From CAZGXM01 sp964529795 (GTDB taxonomy: Bacteria; Bacillota; JADQBR01), in contig CAZGXM010000004.1 of assembly GCA_964529795.1 (NCBI GenBank), positions 1-64,000 of the forward strand: 64,000 nucleotides of DNA, read 5' to 3'. The notes below the pieces were generated by a model that searched no databases, was not told where the DNA came from, and was given only the letters and a program-made list of their open reading frames with translations. Made by a program: the position numbers and the translations under genes. How positions within the stretch are numbered: position 1 is the stretch's first letter; each line of letters begins with the position of its first letter. Below, piece after piece: positions 15,745 through 22,777 of this stretch.

Positions 15745-15773
15745 AGTATATCCAAAGCAGGATTGAGTGTCAA
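15745..15773 (-). promoter_or_regulatory. Sigma-A promoter of the ilv-leu-cim operon
   Basis: Minus strand TTGACA (15768-15773), 17-base spacer, TATACT (15745-15750). Near-consensus and placed about 10 bases before the expected T-box leader start. Confidence 0.85.
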
Positions 15774-15898
15774 GATTTACGCTGCAATAAATTTTTCAAA
15801 AACACTTATATTTTTTTGTTGAATTGGTTTATACATATTCAAAGCCCACGCTGGAATACTAACTGTAAAGATATTTTTCCCGGAAGGAGGAATTACCG

Positions 15899-16045
15899 GT
15901 GAGCGTTGAAGGTTGGGAATATGCATCCCTGTCACACAATGCCGTGGATAAATTAAAAGCGCTGGAAAATACCTTGAATACCCTTCAAAACGAAACTGAC
16001 CCCGGAGAGGAAGTTGTTGTGATTGCATTTAAAAGAAACAAGTAG
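15899..16045 (+). CDS. Small hypothetical protein (48 aa)
   Basis: GTG start at 15899 with GGAGG eight bases upstream. The 48 residues (begin VSVEGWEYASLSHNAVDKLK) are mostly helical and acidic in the middle, ending in a basic FKRNK. No cysteine, signal peptide or membrane segment. I do not recognise the family. It is followed after 13 bases by another small gene on the same strand, so 15899-16625 is probably a three-gene transcript ending at the hairpin at 16631. Its origin beside the ilv promoter is divergent. Confidence 0.6.
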   Translation: MSVEGWEYASLSHNAVDKLKALENTLNTLQNETDPGEEVVVIAFKRNK

Positions 16046-16058
16046 GTGGTGACAACAA

Positions 16059-16373
16059 ATGGCTCTAAACAATATTGCACGCAGAAGTGTCCGGTTGATG
16101 GAAGAATTGACCACAATGCCCTTCAGGGTAGCACAAGAACTTTGGGATGGGAACAAGGACCAAAGCTCGTCCACCACCGGGCGTACCATTAACCGTTCCC
16201 TGAGCATCATGGAGCAGTTGACCGGCATGCCCTTTGAGGTGATACTAAACCTGCTGGGACCCGAGAAACAAACCGGCCCTGCCCACAAACAGCAAAACAA
16301 TCACGTGCAGGCCCAGCTTCGCGGTGAGGACGGGGACTTTCCAAATCACTTTCCACCACACAGTGAGCACTAG
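16059..16373 (+). CDS. Small hypothetical protein with an internal duplication
   Basis: 104 residues, start ATG at 16059 with AGGTGGTGA upstream. The protein contains two copies of one helical unit: VRLMEELTTMPFRVAQELW (residues about 11-29) and LSIMEQLTGMPFEVILNLLG (about 48-67). The shared pattern is MExLTxMPFxV. The tail is histidine- and asparagine-rich and hydrophilic. No family recognised. Middle gene of a three-gene cluster; a role in sporulation or cell-surface assembly would be speculation. Confidence 0.65.
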   Translation: MALNNIARRSVRLMEELTTMPFRVAQELWDGNKDQSSSTTGRTINRSLSIMEQLTGMPFEVILNLLGPEKQTGPAHKQQNNHVQAQLRGEDGDFPNHFPPHSEH

Positions 16374-16385
16374 GGGGAAATACTT

Positions 16386-16625
16386 GTGAAAAGAAAGCAA
16401 AATCATCTAAAACAAAAAGGGCAGCAAGAAAATCTGCAACAACACAGCGCCGGTGATACTGCAGAAACCAAACCGCCCTTTGACCCCATGGGTACCAACG
16501 CCGAATTTGCCACTGAAATTGCAGACGGACGGAAGCCAAACATCAAAGTCTCGGTAAAGCCATCCATGTACGTGGGACGCGGCGGTATGAAAATGGACCG
16601 TGGTAAACCGGCAAACAACGATTAG
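16386..16625 (+). CDS. Small basic hypothetical protein (79 aa)
   Basis: GTG start at 16386 behind AGGGGG. The N-terminal third is lysine- and glutamine-rich (KRKQNHLKQKGQQENLQQ) and probably disordered; the C-terminal half holds NIKVSVKPSMYVGRGGMKMD. No recognised family or membrane segment. Third gene of the small cluster, directly before a strong terminator hairpin. Confidence 0.6.
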   Translation: MKRKQNHLKQKGQQENLQQHSAGDTAETKPPFDPMGTNAEFATEIADGRKPNIKVSVKPSMYVGRGGMKMDRGKPANND

Positions 16626-16630
16626 GTATT

Positions 16631-16664
16631 CGGGTCAGGCGCCAACCGGCCCTGACCCGATTTT
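16631..16664 (+). terminator. Terminator after the three small genes
   Basis: Perfect nine-base stem CGGGTCAGG / CCTGACCCG with an 11-base loop, followed by ATTTTA. It lies between the end of the plus-strand cluster and the convergent DUF3786 gene. Confidence 0.75.
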
Positions 16665-17274
16665 ATGCGCGTTGGCGCATTTTTAAGGAAAGCTGGACAC
16701 CCAAAAGATAAAGTGTATCGGTGGTAAGATAGGTTGGTGCAGACGCGTCAAAAACTATATTGGCTGAGGCAGGGAATTCCTTATCACCGGACCAGACAAT
16801 CACTCCCAGGGGAATTTTCGGCAGGGCCGGTATGCTGAAAGCGGCATCGCCACTCTGAAGCGGGCTACCGCCCATTTCTTCAGCCACCCGCCTAAACCCC
16901 CCAACATCCAGGCCAAACTTTCCGGCTAAAGGGTCGATGGCCTCCCGCTTGAAAGGGGCATAGTGATGCGGCCCACCGGGAAGCTGCATGAAAGACAGCC
17001 ACTTTCCCCTTAAGGGTAAGCCGCTGGCCCGGGCCAAATAATAGGAAATAATCTGCTTGTCCGCTTTATTTACTTTCTCGGTGGGTGAAGTCACCACCCC
17101 GTCGGGATAGGAGACCCGGTAGATGCGGCTGCAATATTTTAAAATAAAAACCGACTTTTCTTCATCAAATTCGGCACCACCGCAGTCCGCCATTAACCGG
17201 GGATCGCCGGCGGCCAGAAGTTCAACCGCCCGCCGGTAGCCGTCTTCATAATTACCGTATACTTCTTCAGTCAT
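16663..17274 (-). CDS. DUF3786 domain protein
   Basis: Starts at ATG 17274 (MTEEVYGNYEDGYRRAVELL) with GAGGTATTAAG before it; a TTG further upstream has no site. The 203 residues match the DUF3786 pattern as I remember it: an ISYYLARASGLPLRGKW segment, FKREAIDPLAGKFG, EMGG, then WSGDKEFPASANIVFD and a C-terminal LYLLG helix. The family occurs in anaerobes, often near Fe-S or corrinoid genes, and has no established function. Two small metal-binding genes (FmdB zinc ribbon, ferredoxin) lie upstream on the same strand. Confidence 0.7.
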   Translation of the reverse strand: MTEEVYGNYEDGYRRAVELLAAGDPRLMADCGGAEFDEEKSVFILKYCSRIYRVSYPDGVVTSPTEKVNKADKQIISYYLARASGLPLRGKWLSFMQLPGGPHHYAPFKREAIDPLAGKFGLDVGGFRRVAEEMGGSPLQSGDAAFSIPALPKIPLGVIVWSGDKEFPASANIVFDASAPTYLTTDTLYLLGVQLSLKMRQRA

Positions 17275-17333
17275 CTTAATACCTCGCTTGAAAACCTCCC
17301 GTATTTCCGACAATTGCTTTTTCAGGCCAGATG

Positions 17334-17546
17334 CTAACAGCCGGAACAGCCGCTACAGCTGGATTTGGAACAGCCACCGCTGCTGCTTTCAGGGTTTTTC
17401 CCCCGTTTAGTATAAAGAAAACCGGTAAAAATCTGCTCCACTTTTCCCCCGCAGTCCGGGCAGTTAACCTTATCTTTTTCCGAAAAACCTACCCTGCGGC
17501 TAAATTTAAGGCTGCATTCTTTACAGCGAAAATCATAATTGGGCAT
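17334..17546 (-). CDS. FmdB-family zinc ribbon protein
   Basis: 70 residues from the ATG at 17546, which follows AAAGGGAG. The N-terminal MPNYDFRCKECSLKFSRR, then CPDCGGKVEQIF forms a CxxC...CxxC zinc ribbon as in FmdB/regulatory small proteins. The C-terminus is unusual: a Ser-Gly-Cys tail (SSGGCSKSSCSGCSGC) with five extra cysteines, which could bind metal. Function unknown. It lies 59 bases before the DUF3786 gene and may be co-transcribed. Confidence 0.8.
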   Translation of the reverse strand: MPNYDFRCKECSLKFSRRVGFSEKDKVNCPDCGGKVEQIFTGFLYTKRGKNPESSSGGCSKSSCSGCSGC

Positions 17547-17683
17547 AACCGTCACTCCCTTTGAAGTATCATGGTAAATGTACGGCAAATAGCCGATAAA
17601 AAAGCGTTACCTTTATTATATACGATATAAAGGTAACACTTAAGAGCTAAAGAGAATGTTTTACCCAAAATTACAATTGTTTG

Positions 17684-17896
17684 TCATGCTGAAGCCTGGT
17701 TTGAAATTCTGTCAATGGCGCCTACCGGACAGGCCTTGAAACAACGGGCACAGCGAATGCACTTTTCCCCGTCAATCTCATACTTGAAGTCGCCATTAAC
17801 AAAGATTGCGTCATCCCGGCATTCGGTTACGCAAGTGGCACAATCCCAGCAGTCGTCGGCACGAATAACAAAATCAAATTTAAATTTTTTAGCCAA
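17684..17896 (-). CDS. Small 2[4Fe-4S] ferredoxin-like protein
   Basis: About 70 residues from a TTG at 17896, six bases after AAGGGGAG; the longer open frame has no site. Two cluster motifs are seen: CWDCATCVTEC and CIRCARCFKACPVG, both CxxCxxCxxxC, the second with the usual Pro. It is likely an electron carrier. The Trp and Asp within the first motif (CWDC) are less common. Probably in its own transcript; followed on the same strand by the FmdB gene after about 135 bases. Confidence 0.82.
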   Translation of the reverse strand: MAKKFKFDFVIRADDCWDCATCVTECRDDAIFVNGDFKYEIDGEKCIRCARCFKACPVGAIDRISNQASA

Positions 17897-18132
17897 AGAA
17901 AACTCCCCTTCCACATTCTTTTTTGAAAATATTTCGACAACCGCCGCTGCTATTCCTGCCGGCGGCAGCAATTATCCAATACATTCTATGCCCGATGGCA
18001 AAGTATTATGAGGTTTGCTTTTCCTGTCGTTAACCCAGCACGCAATTTTCAGGCTCATCCTTGCTGAAACCGACAATTTGATGTTGACGCAAGTGTAACC
18101 TTGGCCCTACTCCGTGTCTGTTTATCGTACTA

Positions 18133-18161
18133 TTGCCAACAAGATTCATAAGTGGTATAGT
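18133..18161 (+). promoter_or_regulatory. Promoter of the M-box-mgtE transcript
   Basis: TTGCCA (18133-18138), 17-base spacer, TATAGT (18156-18161), about 25 bases before the M-box begins. Confidence 0.65.
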
Positions 18162-18189
18162 GAAAGAGGAATAAATATAAACTAAACTG

Positions 18190-18350
18190 GTACTTTGTTA
18201 GGTGAGGCTCCTGTATGGAAACAGGCCGCTGCCCGGAAACGTCGAGAGACGCCAATGGGTACAACAGGTATTACCGGATTAAGGTTTTACCTAACGCGGC
18301 TGGGAAAGCCCTACGCCATGCAGTGTCGAAGCTCAACAAGTGAAGTAGGT
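18190..18350 (+). ncRNA. M-box (ykoK) Mg2+ riboswitch
   Basis: The run matches the M-box consensus block by block: GTTAGGTGAGGCTCCTG, TGGAAACAGGCCGCTGCCC, AACGTCGAGAGACGCCAATG, ACAACAGG, and ACGCCATGCAGTG with a terminal AAGCTC. P1 would pair ACTTTGTT (18192-18199) with AACAAGT (18335-18341). The same AACAAGTGAA can alternatively pair with TTTCACTTGTT downstream and break the terminator at 18364-18393, so high Mg2+ should switch mgtE off. Confidence 0.93.
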
Positions 18351-18363
18351 TTATTTATTTTTG

Positions 18364-18393
18364 CCTTTCACTTGTTGTTGTGAAAGGTTTTTT
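18364..18393 (+). terminator. M-box expression-platform terminator
   Basis: Eight-base stem CCTTTCAC / GTGAAAGG with loop TTGTTGTT and six T. The 5' arm is the target of the competing antiterminator from the M-box 3' end. Confidence 0.85.
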
Positions 18394-18419
18394 GATTCCC
18401 CTTGACGGAGGTGATAAAA

Positions 18420-18560
18420 ATGGAAAGCGATGGTGACAGTAACTTGTATAACGTTATTTTTTACAGGCAAAAAAACAGGGTTTTCCGTTTTTATCATCAG
18501 TTAAAGGGAGGGAATAAAATTGACCTTGGAAATGCTAAATCTCATTCGGGAGACGATTAA
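18420..18560 (+). CDS. Small ORF between the M-box and mgtE (46 aa)
   Basis: ATG at 18420 with a strong GGAGGTGA site. The 46-codon frame (MESDGDSNLYNVIFYRQKNR...) is rich in aromatic and basic residues and ends at a TAA 41 bases inside mgtE in another frame. The start signal is better than that of mgtE itself, so ribosomes ending here could couple to the mgtE start. It may be a translated leader peptide; the peptide itself is not recognised. Mg2+ transporter leaders in other bacteria do use leader peptides, but no homology to those is seen. Confidence 0.45.
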   Translation: MESDGDSNLYNVIFYRQKNRVFRFYHQLKGGNKIDLGNAKSHSGDD

Positions 18561-19866
18561 AGCCAATGATAAGGATAAACTGACCGCACTGTTAGAAGAA
18601 ATACAGGCCTTTGACCAGGCCCGCCTGCTGCTGGAACTAACCCCGGAAGAAAGAGAGATTCTTTACAGCTTTCTTTCCCCGGACGTGCTGGCAGTTATCC
18701 TCCAGGAACTGGACTATGATGAACAGCTGCCGTTAATTGAAGAAATGGGTATCAGTCGTTTTGCGCAGGTTTTAAACGAAATGTCCTCCGACGATGCAGC
18801 GGACCTGCTGGGAAGCTTCAAGGAAGAAGGGCTGGCAGAAAAATACCTGGGTTTAATGCGTCATGAAGATGCGGCAGATGTCAGGGAATTGCTGGCCTAC
18901 CCAGAAGAAACCGCCGGCGGCCTGATGACCACGGAATTCGTGGCCGTGAAAAAATTTCTTACTGTCAAAGAAACCATCGAAAAGCTGAGAATGATTGCGC
19001 CGGACGCGGAAACCATCTACTATATCTACGTTACCAACGAAAAAGACCAGTTGGTGGGTGTGCTTTCGCTCCGGGATTTGATTGTGGTTGCGCCGGAAGA
19101 AAAAATTGCAGCAATAATGTCGGAAAAAGTAGTCTCTGTCCCGGTAACCATGGACCAGGAAGAAGTGGCGGCAGTAATTGACAAATATGATTTTCTGGCG
19201 GTGCCGGTAGTCGACGACAATAACGTCCTGCTGGGTATTGTCACCGTCGACGACGTCCTGGACGTATTAAAAGAGGAAGCAACCGAAGACATCGGCCAGC
19301 TGTCCGCTATCCGCAAAATTGATGAGCTGGAAGTATCTGCATTTCAATCAGCGAAACGGCGCCTGCCCTGGTTGATACTGCTGCTATTTGTGGATATGTT
19401 GTCGGGAAACATCATCTCCTATTTTGAAGGCACTCTGGAAAAAGTAATTATCTTGTCCGCCTTTATCCCCATGATAGCGGACATGGCGGGAAATACCGGT
19501 ACCCAGTCCCTGGCAGTGGTAGTGCGGGGACTTGCCCTGGGTGAGTTCACCAGGAAGGATGTGTTTGGCATTATCAAACGGGAAGCGGGAACGGGAATGC
19601 TTATCGGTACCATCTGTGGGGTGCTTGTCGCCGCTGTGGCATTCTTGTGGCGGGGAAATCCTTACCTGGGCCTGGTAGTCGGCTTTTCTCTTTGTGCCAC
19701 TTTAATCGCCTCTACCCTGGCAGGAGCGATAATCCCGCTTATTATTAACTTCTTAAAACTCGACCCGGCAGTGGCCTCCGGCCCGTTTATTACCACAGTC
19801 AACGACATCCTGGGGCTGACCATTTATTTTTCCACCGCCACGTTTTTTATGAGTAAGCTCATATGA
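18520..19866 (+). CDS. mgtE: MgtE Mg2+ transporter
   Basis: Mg2+-gated magnesium channel of the inner membrane. TTG start at 18520 with AAAGGGAGG. The 448 residues show the MgtE N domain (about 1-125, repeated ALLEEI/LLEL helices and SSDDAADLLGSF), a CBS pair (about 130-255, MTTEFVAV ... ATEDIGQL) and five transmembrane helices (about 285-448) with DMAGNTGTQSLAVVVRGLALGE, the Mg2+-binding pore motif. Regulated by the upstream M-box. Length is typical. Confidence 0.97.
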   Translation: MTLEMLNLIRETIKANDKDKLTALLEEIQAFDQARLLLELTPEEREILYSFLSPDVLAVILQELDYDEQLPLIEEMGISRFAQVLNEMSSDDAADLLGSFKEEGLAEKYLGLMRHEDAADVRELLAYPEETAGGLMTTEFVAVKKFLTVKETIEKLRMIAPDAETIYYIYVTNEKDQLVGVLSLRDLIVVAPEEKIAAIMSEKVVSVPVTMDQEEVAAVIDKYDFLAVPVVDDNNVLLGIVTVDDVLDVLKEEATEDIGQLSAIRKIDELEVSAFQSAKRRLPWLILLLFVDMLSGNIISYFEGTLEKVIILSAFIPMIADMAGNTGTQSLAVVVRGLALGEFTRKDVFGIIKREAGTGMLIGTICGVLVAAVAFLWRGNPYLGLVVGFSLCATLIASTLAGAIIPLIINFLKLDPAVASGPFITTVNDILGLTIYFSTATFFMSKLI

Positions 19867-19938
19867 ATAAACAGTCAAAGGTCGGTGGTACAAATAGTTC
19901 CTCTGAGTAACAGCCGGCCTGCCATTTTCAATAACCTC

Positions 19939-19964
19939 CCCGGTCCCTGAGTACCGGGCTTTTT
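19939..19964 (+). terminator. Terminator of mgtE
   Basis: Stem CCCGGT / ACCGGG with an eight-base loop followed by CTTTTTC. Confidence 0.8.
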
Positions 19965-19974
19965 CATTTCCAAA

Positions 19975-20925
19975 TTATTTAGGCTTGCGTAAAATCAAAA
20001 TAAACTGGTGGGCAATATTGGGCACATAGGCAAAGGGATAGCCGTAGGGACGCAGGCGTGTCCCGGCCTGGTACCAGACTATTTCTCCTTTGGGAATGAA
20101 GCCGGCACTGGCTGCTTTTTTCGCCAAATCCACGTGAGTAAAGATGTACCGCCCATCCTGGTAGGCGTTACGTAGAACCACAGCCATATAACGTCCTGCG
20201 GCCAAAACGCGAAAACATTCCTTGAAAACCGCTTCCATGGCTTGCAAATAAGCTTGATAACCGGCAGCATTGGCCAAATCCCGCTCATCACCGGAGCGCA
20301 TGCAGTAGTCGGTACGCCGGTTGGCATACTGCTCTGCATAGCGGCCGGTGCACATGGTCTGCTTGAAGTGGGTATTGTAGGGCGGGTCCGTGGCGATAAA
20401 ATGAAATTTGTCCCGGGGAAATTTTTTCATTGTTTGAACGCAATCACCCTGCAGTATGGGATAAGCTCTCAGACCGGGGTTTTCTGCAATGACTTGCTTG
20501 TAAATCTCAATCCAGCGGGGATTGATTTCTATGCCGGTGCACCGGCGCGGTCTTGCACACAATGCGGCGCCGATCAGGGTGCCGCCCACACCGGCAAACG
20601 GGTCCAAAATATGCTCGTCTTCTCGGGTGAAAAACTCGACCAGCCGCTGCATCAGCCGCGGCGGTTTGTTGGCCCCGTGCTTTTTACGTAAATCGTGGGA
20701 AAATTCCCGGGGATAGGCAGTCGTCCAAAGAGTCTTGGTGAAATATAGCCATTCCCCACCGTCCAAATGATTTAGTACGTTCTTGGGGTGCACTGATTTT
20801 TCCACATTCGTATCATTGTTCTCAAAGTAATGTTTTACCAGTTTTTCCACCAATTTGCATTCTTGAATATTTGTACAGGTGAGACAATTTTCAATTGAAC
20901 GCAAACATTTTTGTTCCATTTTCAT
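19975..20925 (-). CDS. DNA (N4-cytosine or N6-adenine) methyltransferase, orphan
   Basis: 316 residues. SAM-binding motif I is LDPFAGVGGTLIGAAL near residue 107, with a preceding HGANKPPRLMQRLVEFF that fits motif X, and catalytic motif IV is TDPPYN near residue 178. The target region after motif IV is short. The N-terminus carries a cysteine set CLRSIENCLTCTNIQEC that is not part of the methylase fold and could bind a metal. No restriction endonuclease or specificity gene is next to it, so it is either an orphan epigenetic methylase or a dedicated modification enzyme. Neighbours (mgtE, GH18) are unrelated. Confidence 0.82.
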   Translation of the reverse strand: MKMEQKCLRSIENCLTCTNIQECKLVEKLVKHYFENNDTNVEKSVHPKNVLNHLDGGEWLYFTKTLWTTAYPREFSHDLRKKHGANKPPRLMQRLVEFFTREDEHILDPFAGVGGTLIGAALCARPRRCTGIEINPRWIEIYKQVIAENPGLRAYPILQGDCVQTMKKFPRDKFHFIATDPPYNTHFKQTMCTGRYAEQYANRRTDYCMRSGDERDLANAAGYQAYLQAMEAVFKECFRVLAAGRYMAVVLRNAYQDGRYIFTHVDLAKKAASAGFIPKGEIVWYQAGTRLRPYGYPFAYVPNIAHQFILILRKPK

Positions 20926-21026
20926 CCATTTTCCTTGTACTTTGTTTTACTGACTTATTCTAAGCTTTTCATACAGTTACCTGCTTTTACCCGAACAATT
21001 ATCGGCAATTAAAGAAATACAGGTGA

Positions 21027-21054
21027 GGCGCGGGTAACCCGCGCCATCTGTTTT
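21027..21054 (+). promoter_or_regulatory. Strong hairpin before the GH18-SLH gene
   Basis: GGCGCGGGT-A-ACCCGCGCC is a perfect nine-base stem, followed by ATCTGTTTT on the plus strand. It lies 80 bases before the GH18 start. There is no nearby plus-strand gene to terminate, so it may act as a leader hairpin or attenuator; function is inferred. Confidence 0.4.
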
Positions 21055-21133
21055 GCCTTTTATTACCTGGAGGAAATCCTTTTCCCGCAGTGAATCCAAT
21101 TAGGCGTAATGTTATGCGGAGAGGGGATTTCTG

Positions 21134-22711
21134 TTGAAAAAAATTATATCTCTTGTTTTAATGTTGGTGCTGACTTTATCCTTTGCGTTTCCCGTTTTCG
21201 GACAGGACCCGTTCAGTATTACATATCTTTACGGCGGCTCAAATGAAAGTTACTTAACACAATTAAAACCTCTGCAAACCGAACTGGACACAGTACTGCC
21301 GGACTACTTCAATATCGACGGCAGCGGCAATTTGGCAGTAAACGTTTCCGGGGATTTTGTCAAACAGGCCCAGCAGATGGGCTTTATGGTTGTACCGTTT
21401 GTCAGCAATCATTTTAACAAAACTGCGGGGCATCTTGCATTACTGCAGCAGGACAAGTTGGTCAATACCATTCTTCAGGCAGTGAAAAAATATCGACTGG
21501 ACGGCATCAACCTGGATGTGGAAAACATTCCCGTGGAAGACAAGCAGTTATTTAACCAGTTTGTAAATAAGCTGGCTGCCAATTTACACGAATTGGGCAA
21601 AACACTGTCCATTGCCCTGCCGGCGACGGAAACATTTCCCGGTGTAGGCTGGGTCAGCGCTTATGATTACCAAACCCTGGCGAATACAGCAGACTTCATC
21701 ATTGTCATGACCTACGACCAACACTGGGAAAACCCCGGTCCGGTGGCCGGCCTGCCCTGGGTGGAAAATGTGCTGAAAACGGTTTTACAGATAGTGCCAA
21801 GCGAAAAACTGGTCTTGGGCCTGCCTTTTTACGGGCGGTGGTGGATTAACGGCCGGCGCTACAAAGAAGTAAACCATGAAGGTGCGCTGACCGTTGCCAG
21901 CAACTATATGGAGCAGCCCAAATGGGATAATAAGGCACAGGCACCATACCTGGAATTTGCCGATGCTGCGGGGAACTACCACCAGTTATGGTATGAAAAT
22001 GCCTTCAGCCTGGGAGCCAAATTGGGATTGATTAAAAAATACCAACTGGCCGGTGCGGCAAGCTGGCGCCTGGGCCTGGAAGACCCGGATTTCTGGGGAA
22101 CTTACCAGCGTTTCCTGCTATCAATGGACAACGAAAAAAGAGGCGAGCCCGCTAACCGGGGTGACAACAGGACAGGTGTGGATGCCTTTGCAGACACCGC
22201 CGGTCACTGGGCAGCGGTTAGCATCAACTATCTCCATCAGAAAGGTTTAATTAACGGCTATGAAGATAATACCTTCAGACCGGAAGCAAGTATTACCAGG
22301 GCAGAAGTCACGGCAGTACTGACCCGCTGGTTAAAGCTGCCGCCAGGTGAAGCACGCAGTTACCACGATGTAAGTAGAAAATACTGGGCTTATGATGCGA
22401 TTATGACCGCATCCGCCAACGGGCTGGTGGGTGGCTACAAGGACAATACCTTTCGCCCGGAGAAGTCCATTACCAGGGCGGAACTGACCGCACTGCTCAG
22501 CCGGGTATTTTCAAGGCCCGGCAAACCCGGCAGCGGTTTTACCGATGTGAAACCCGGCCATTGGGCCTATGACGCAATCATTTCCATGCAGGGCCAAGGT
22601 TTGATAAACGGCTACGATGACGGTTCCTTCAGGCCGGAGGCGCCGGTGACCCGGGCGGAGTTCAGTGCCATGCTGGCACGGATTATAACAAAATCTTTGA
22701 AAAAGATTTAA
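21134..22711 (+). CDS. GH18 glycosidase with three SLH domains, secreted
   Basis: TTG start at 21134 with GAGAGGGG. Signal peptide residues 1-23 (hydrophobic LVLMLVLTLSFAFPVFG). Residues about 27-340 form a GH18 barrel with catalytic stretch DGINLDVENI (acid Glu after DxD) and MTYDQHW, resembling spore and cell-wall N-acetylglucosaminidases such as YaaH/SleL, though LysM repeats are absent. Three C-terminal SLH domains follow (begin near residues 355, 415 and 468, each with GLINGYEDNTFRPE-like motifs and ITRAE). They should anchor the enzyme to secondary wall polymer. Likely peptidoglycan remodelling; substrate not proven. Confidence 0.88.
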   Translation: MKKIISLVLMLVLTLSFAFPVFGQDPFSITYLYGGSNESYLTQLKPLQTELDTVLPDYFNIDGSGNLAVNVSGDFVKQAQQMGFMVVPFVSNHFNKTAGHLALLQQDKLVNTILQAVKKYRLDGINLDVENIPVEDKQLFNQFVNKLAANLHELGKTLSIALPATETFPGVGWVSAYDYQTLANTADFIIVMTYDQHWENPGPVAGLPWVENVLKTVLQIVPSEKLVLGLPFYGRWWINGRRYKEVNHEGALTVASNYMEQPKWDNKAQAPYLEFADAAGNYHQLWYENAFSLGAKLGLIKKYQLAGAASWRLGLEDPDFWGTYQRFLLSMDNEKRGEPANRGDNRTGVDAFADTAGHWAAVSINYLHQKGLINGYEDNTFRPEASITRAEVTAVLTRWLKLPPGEARSYHDVSRKYWAYDAIMTASANGLVGGYKDNTFRPEKSITRAELTALLSRVFSRPGKPGSGFTDVKPGHWAYDAIISMQGQGLINGYDDGSFRPEAPVTRAEFSAMLARIITKSLKKI

Positions 22712-22777
22712 AGCGGCTGTTCGAAAAGTCCCTCAACAATAAGCTGCGAATTCCTGTGTTGCACATCTTTCGTATGC

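Noticed and set aside
16207..16618. Minus-strand frames over the three small genes
   Set aside because: No ribosome sites; the plus-strand genes have better signals and a terminator.
20940..21133. Rho-independent terminator for the methyltransferase at the hairpin 21027
   Set aside because: The methyltransferase runs on the minus strand and ends at 19975, far away; the hairpin has its T run on the plus strand only.
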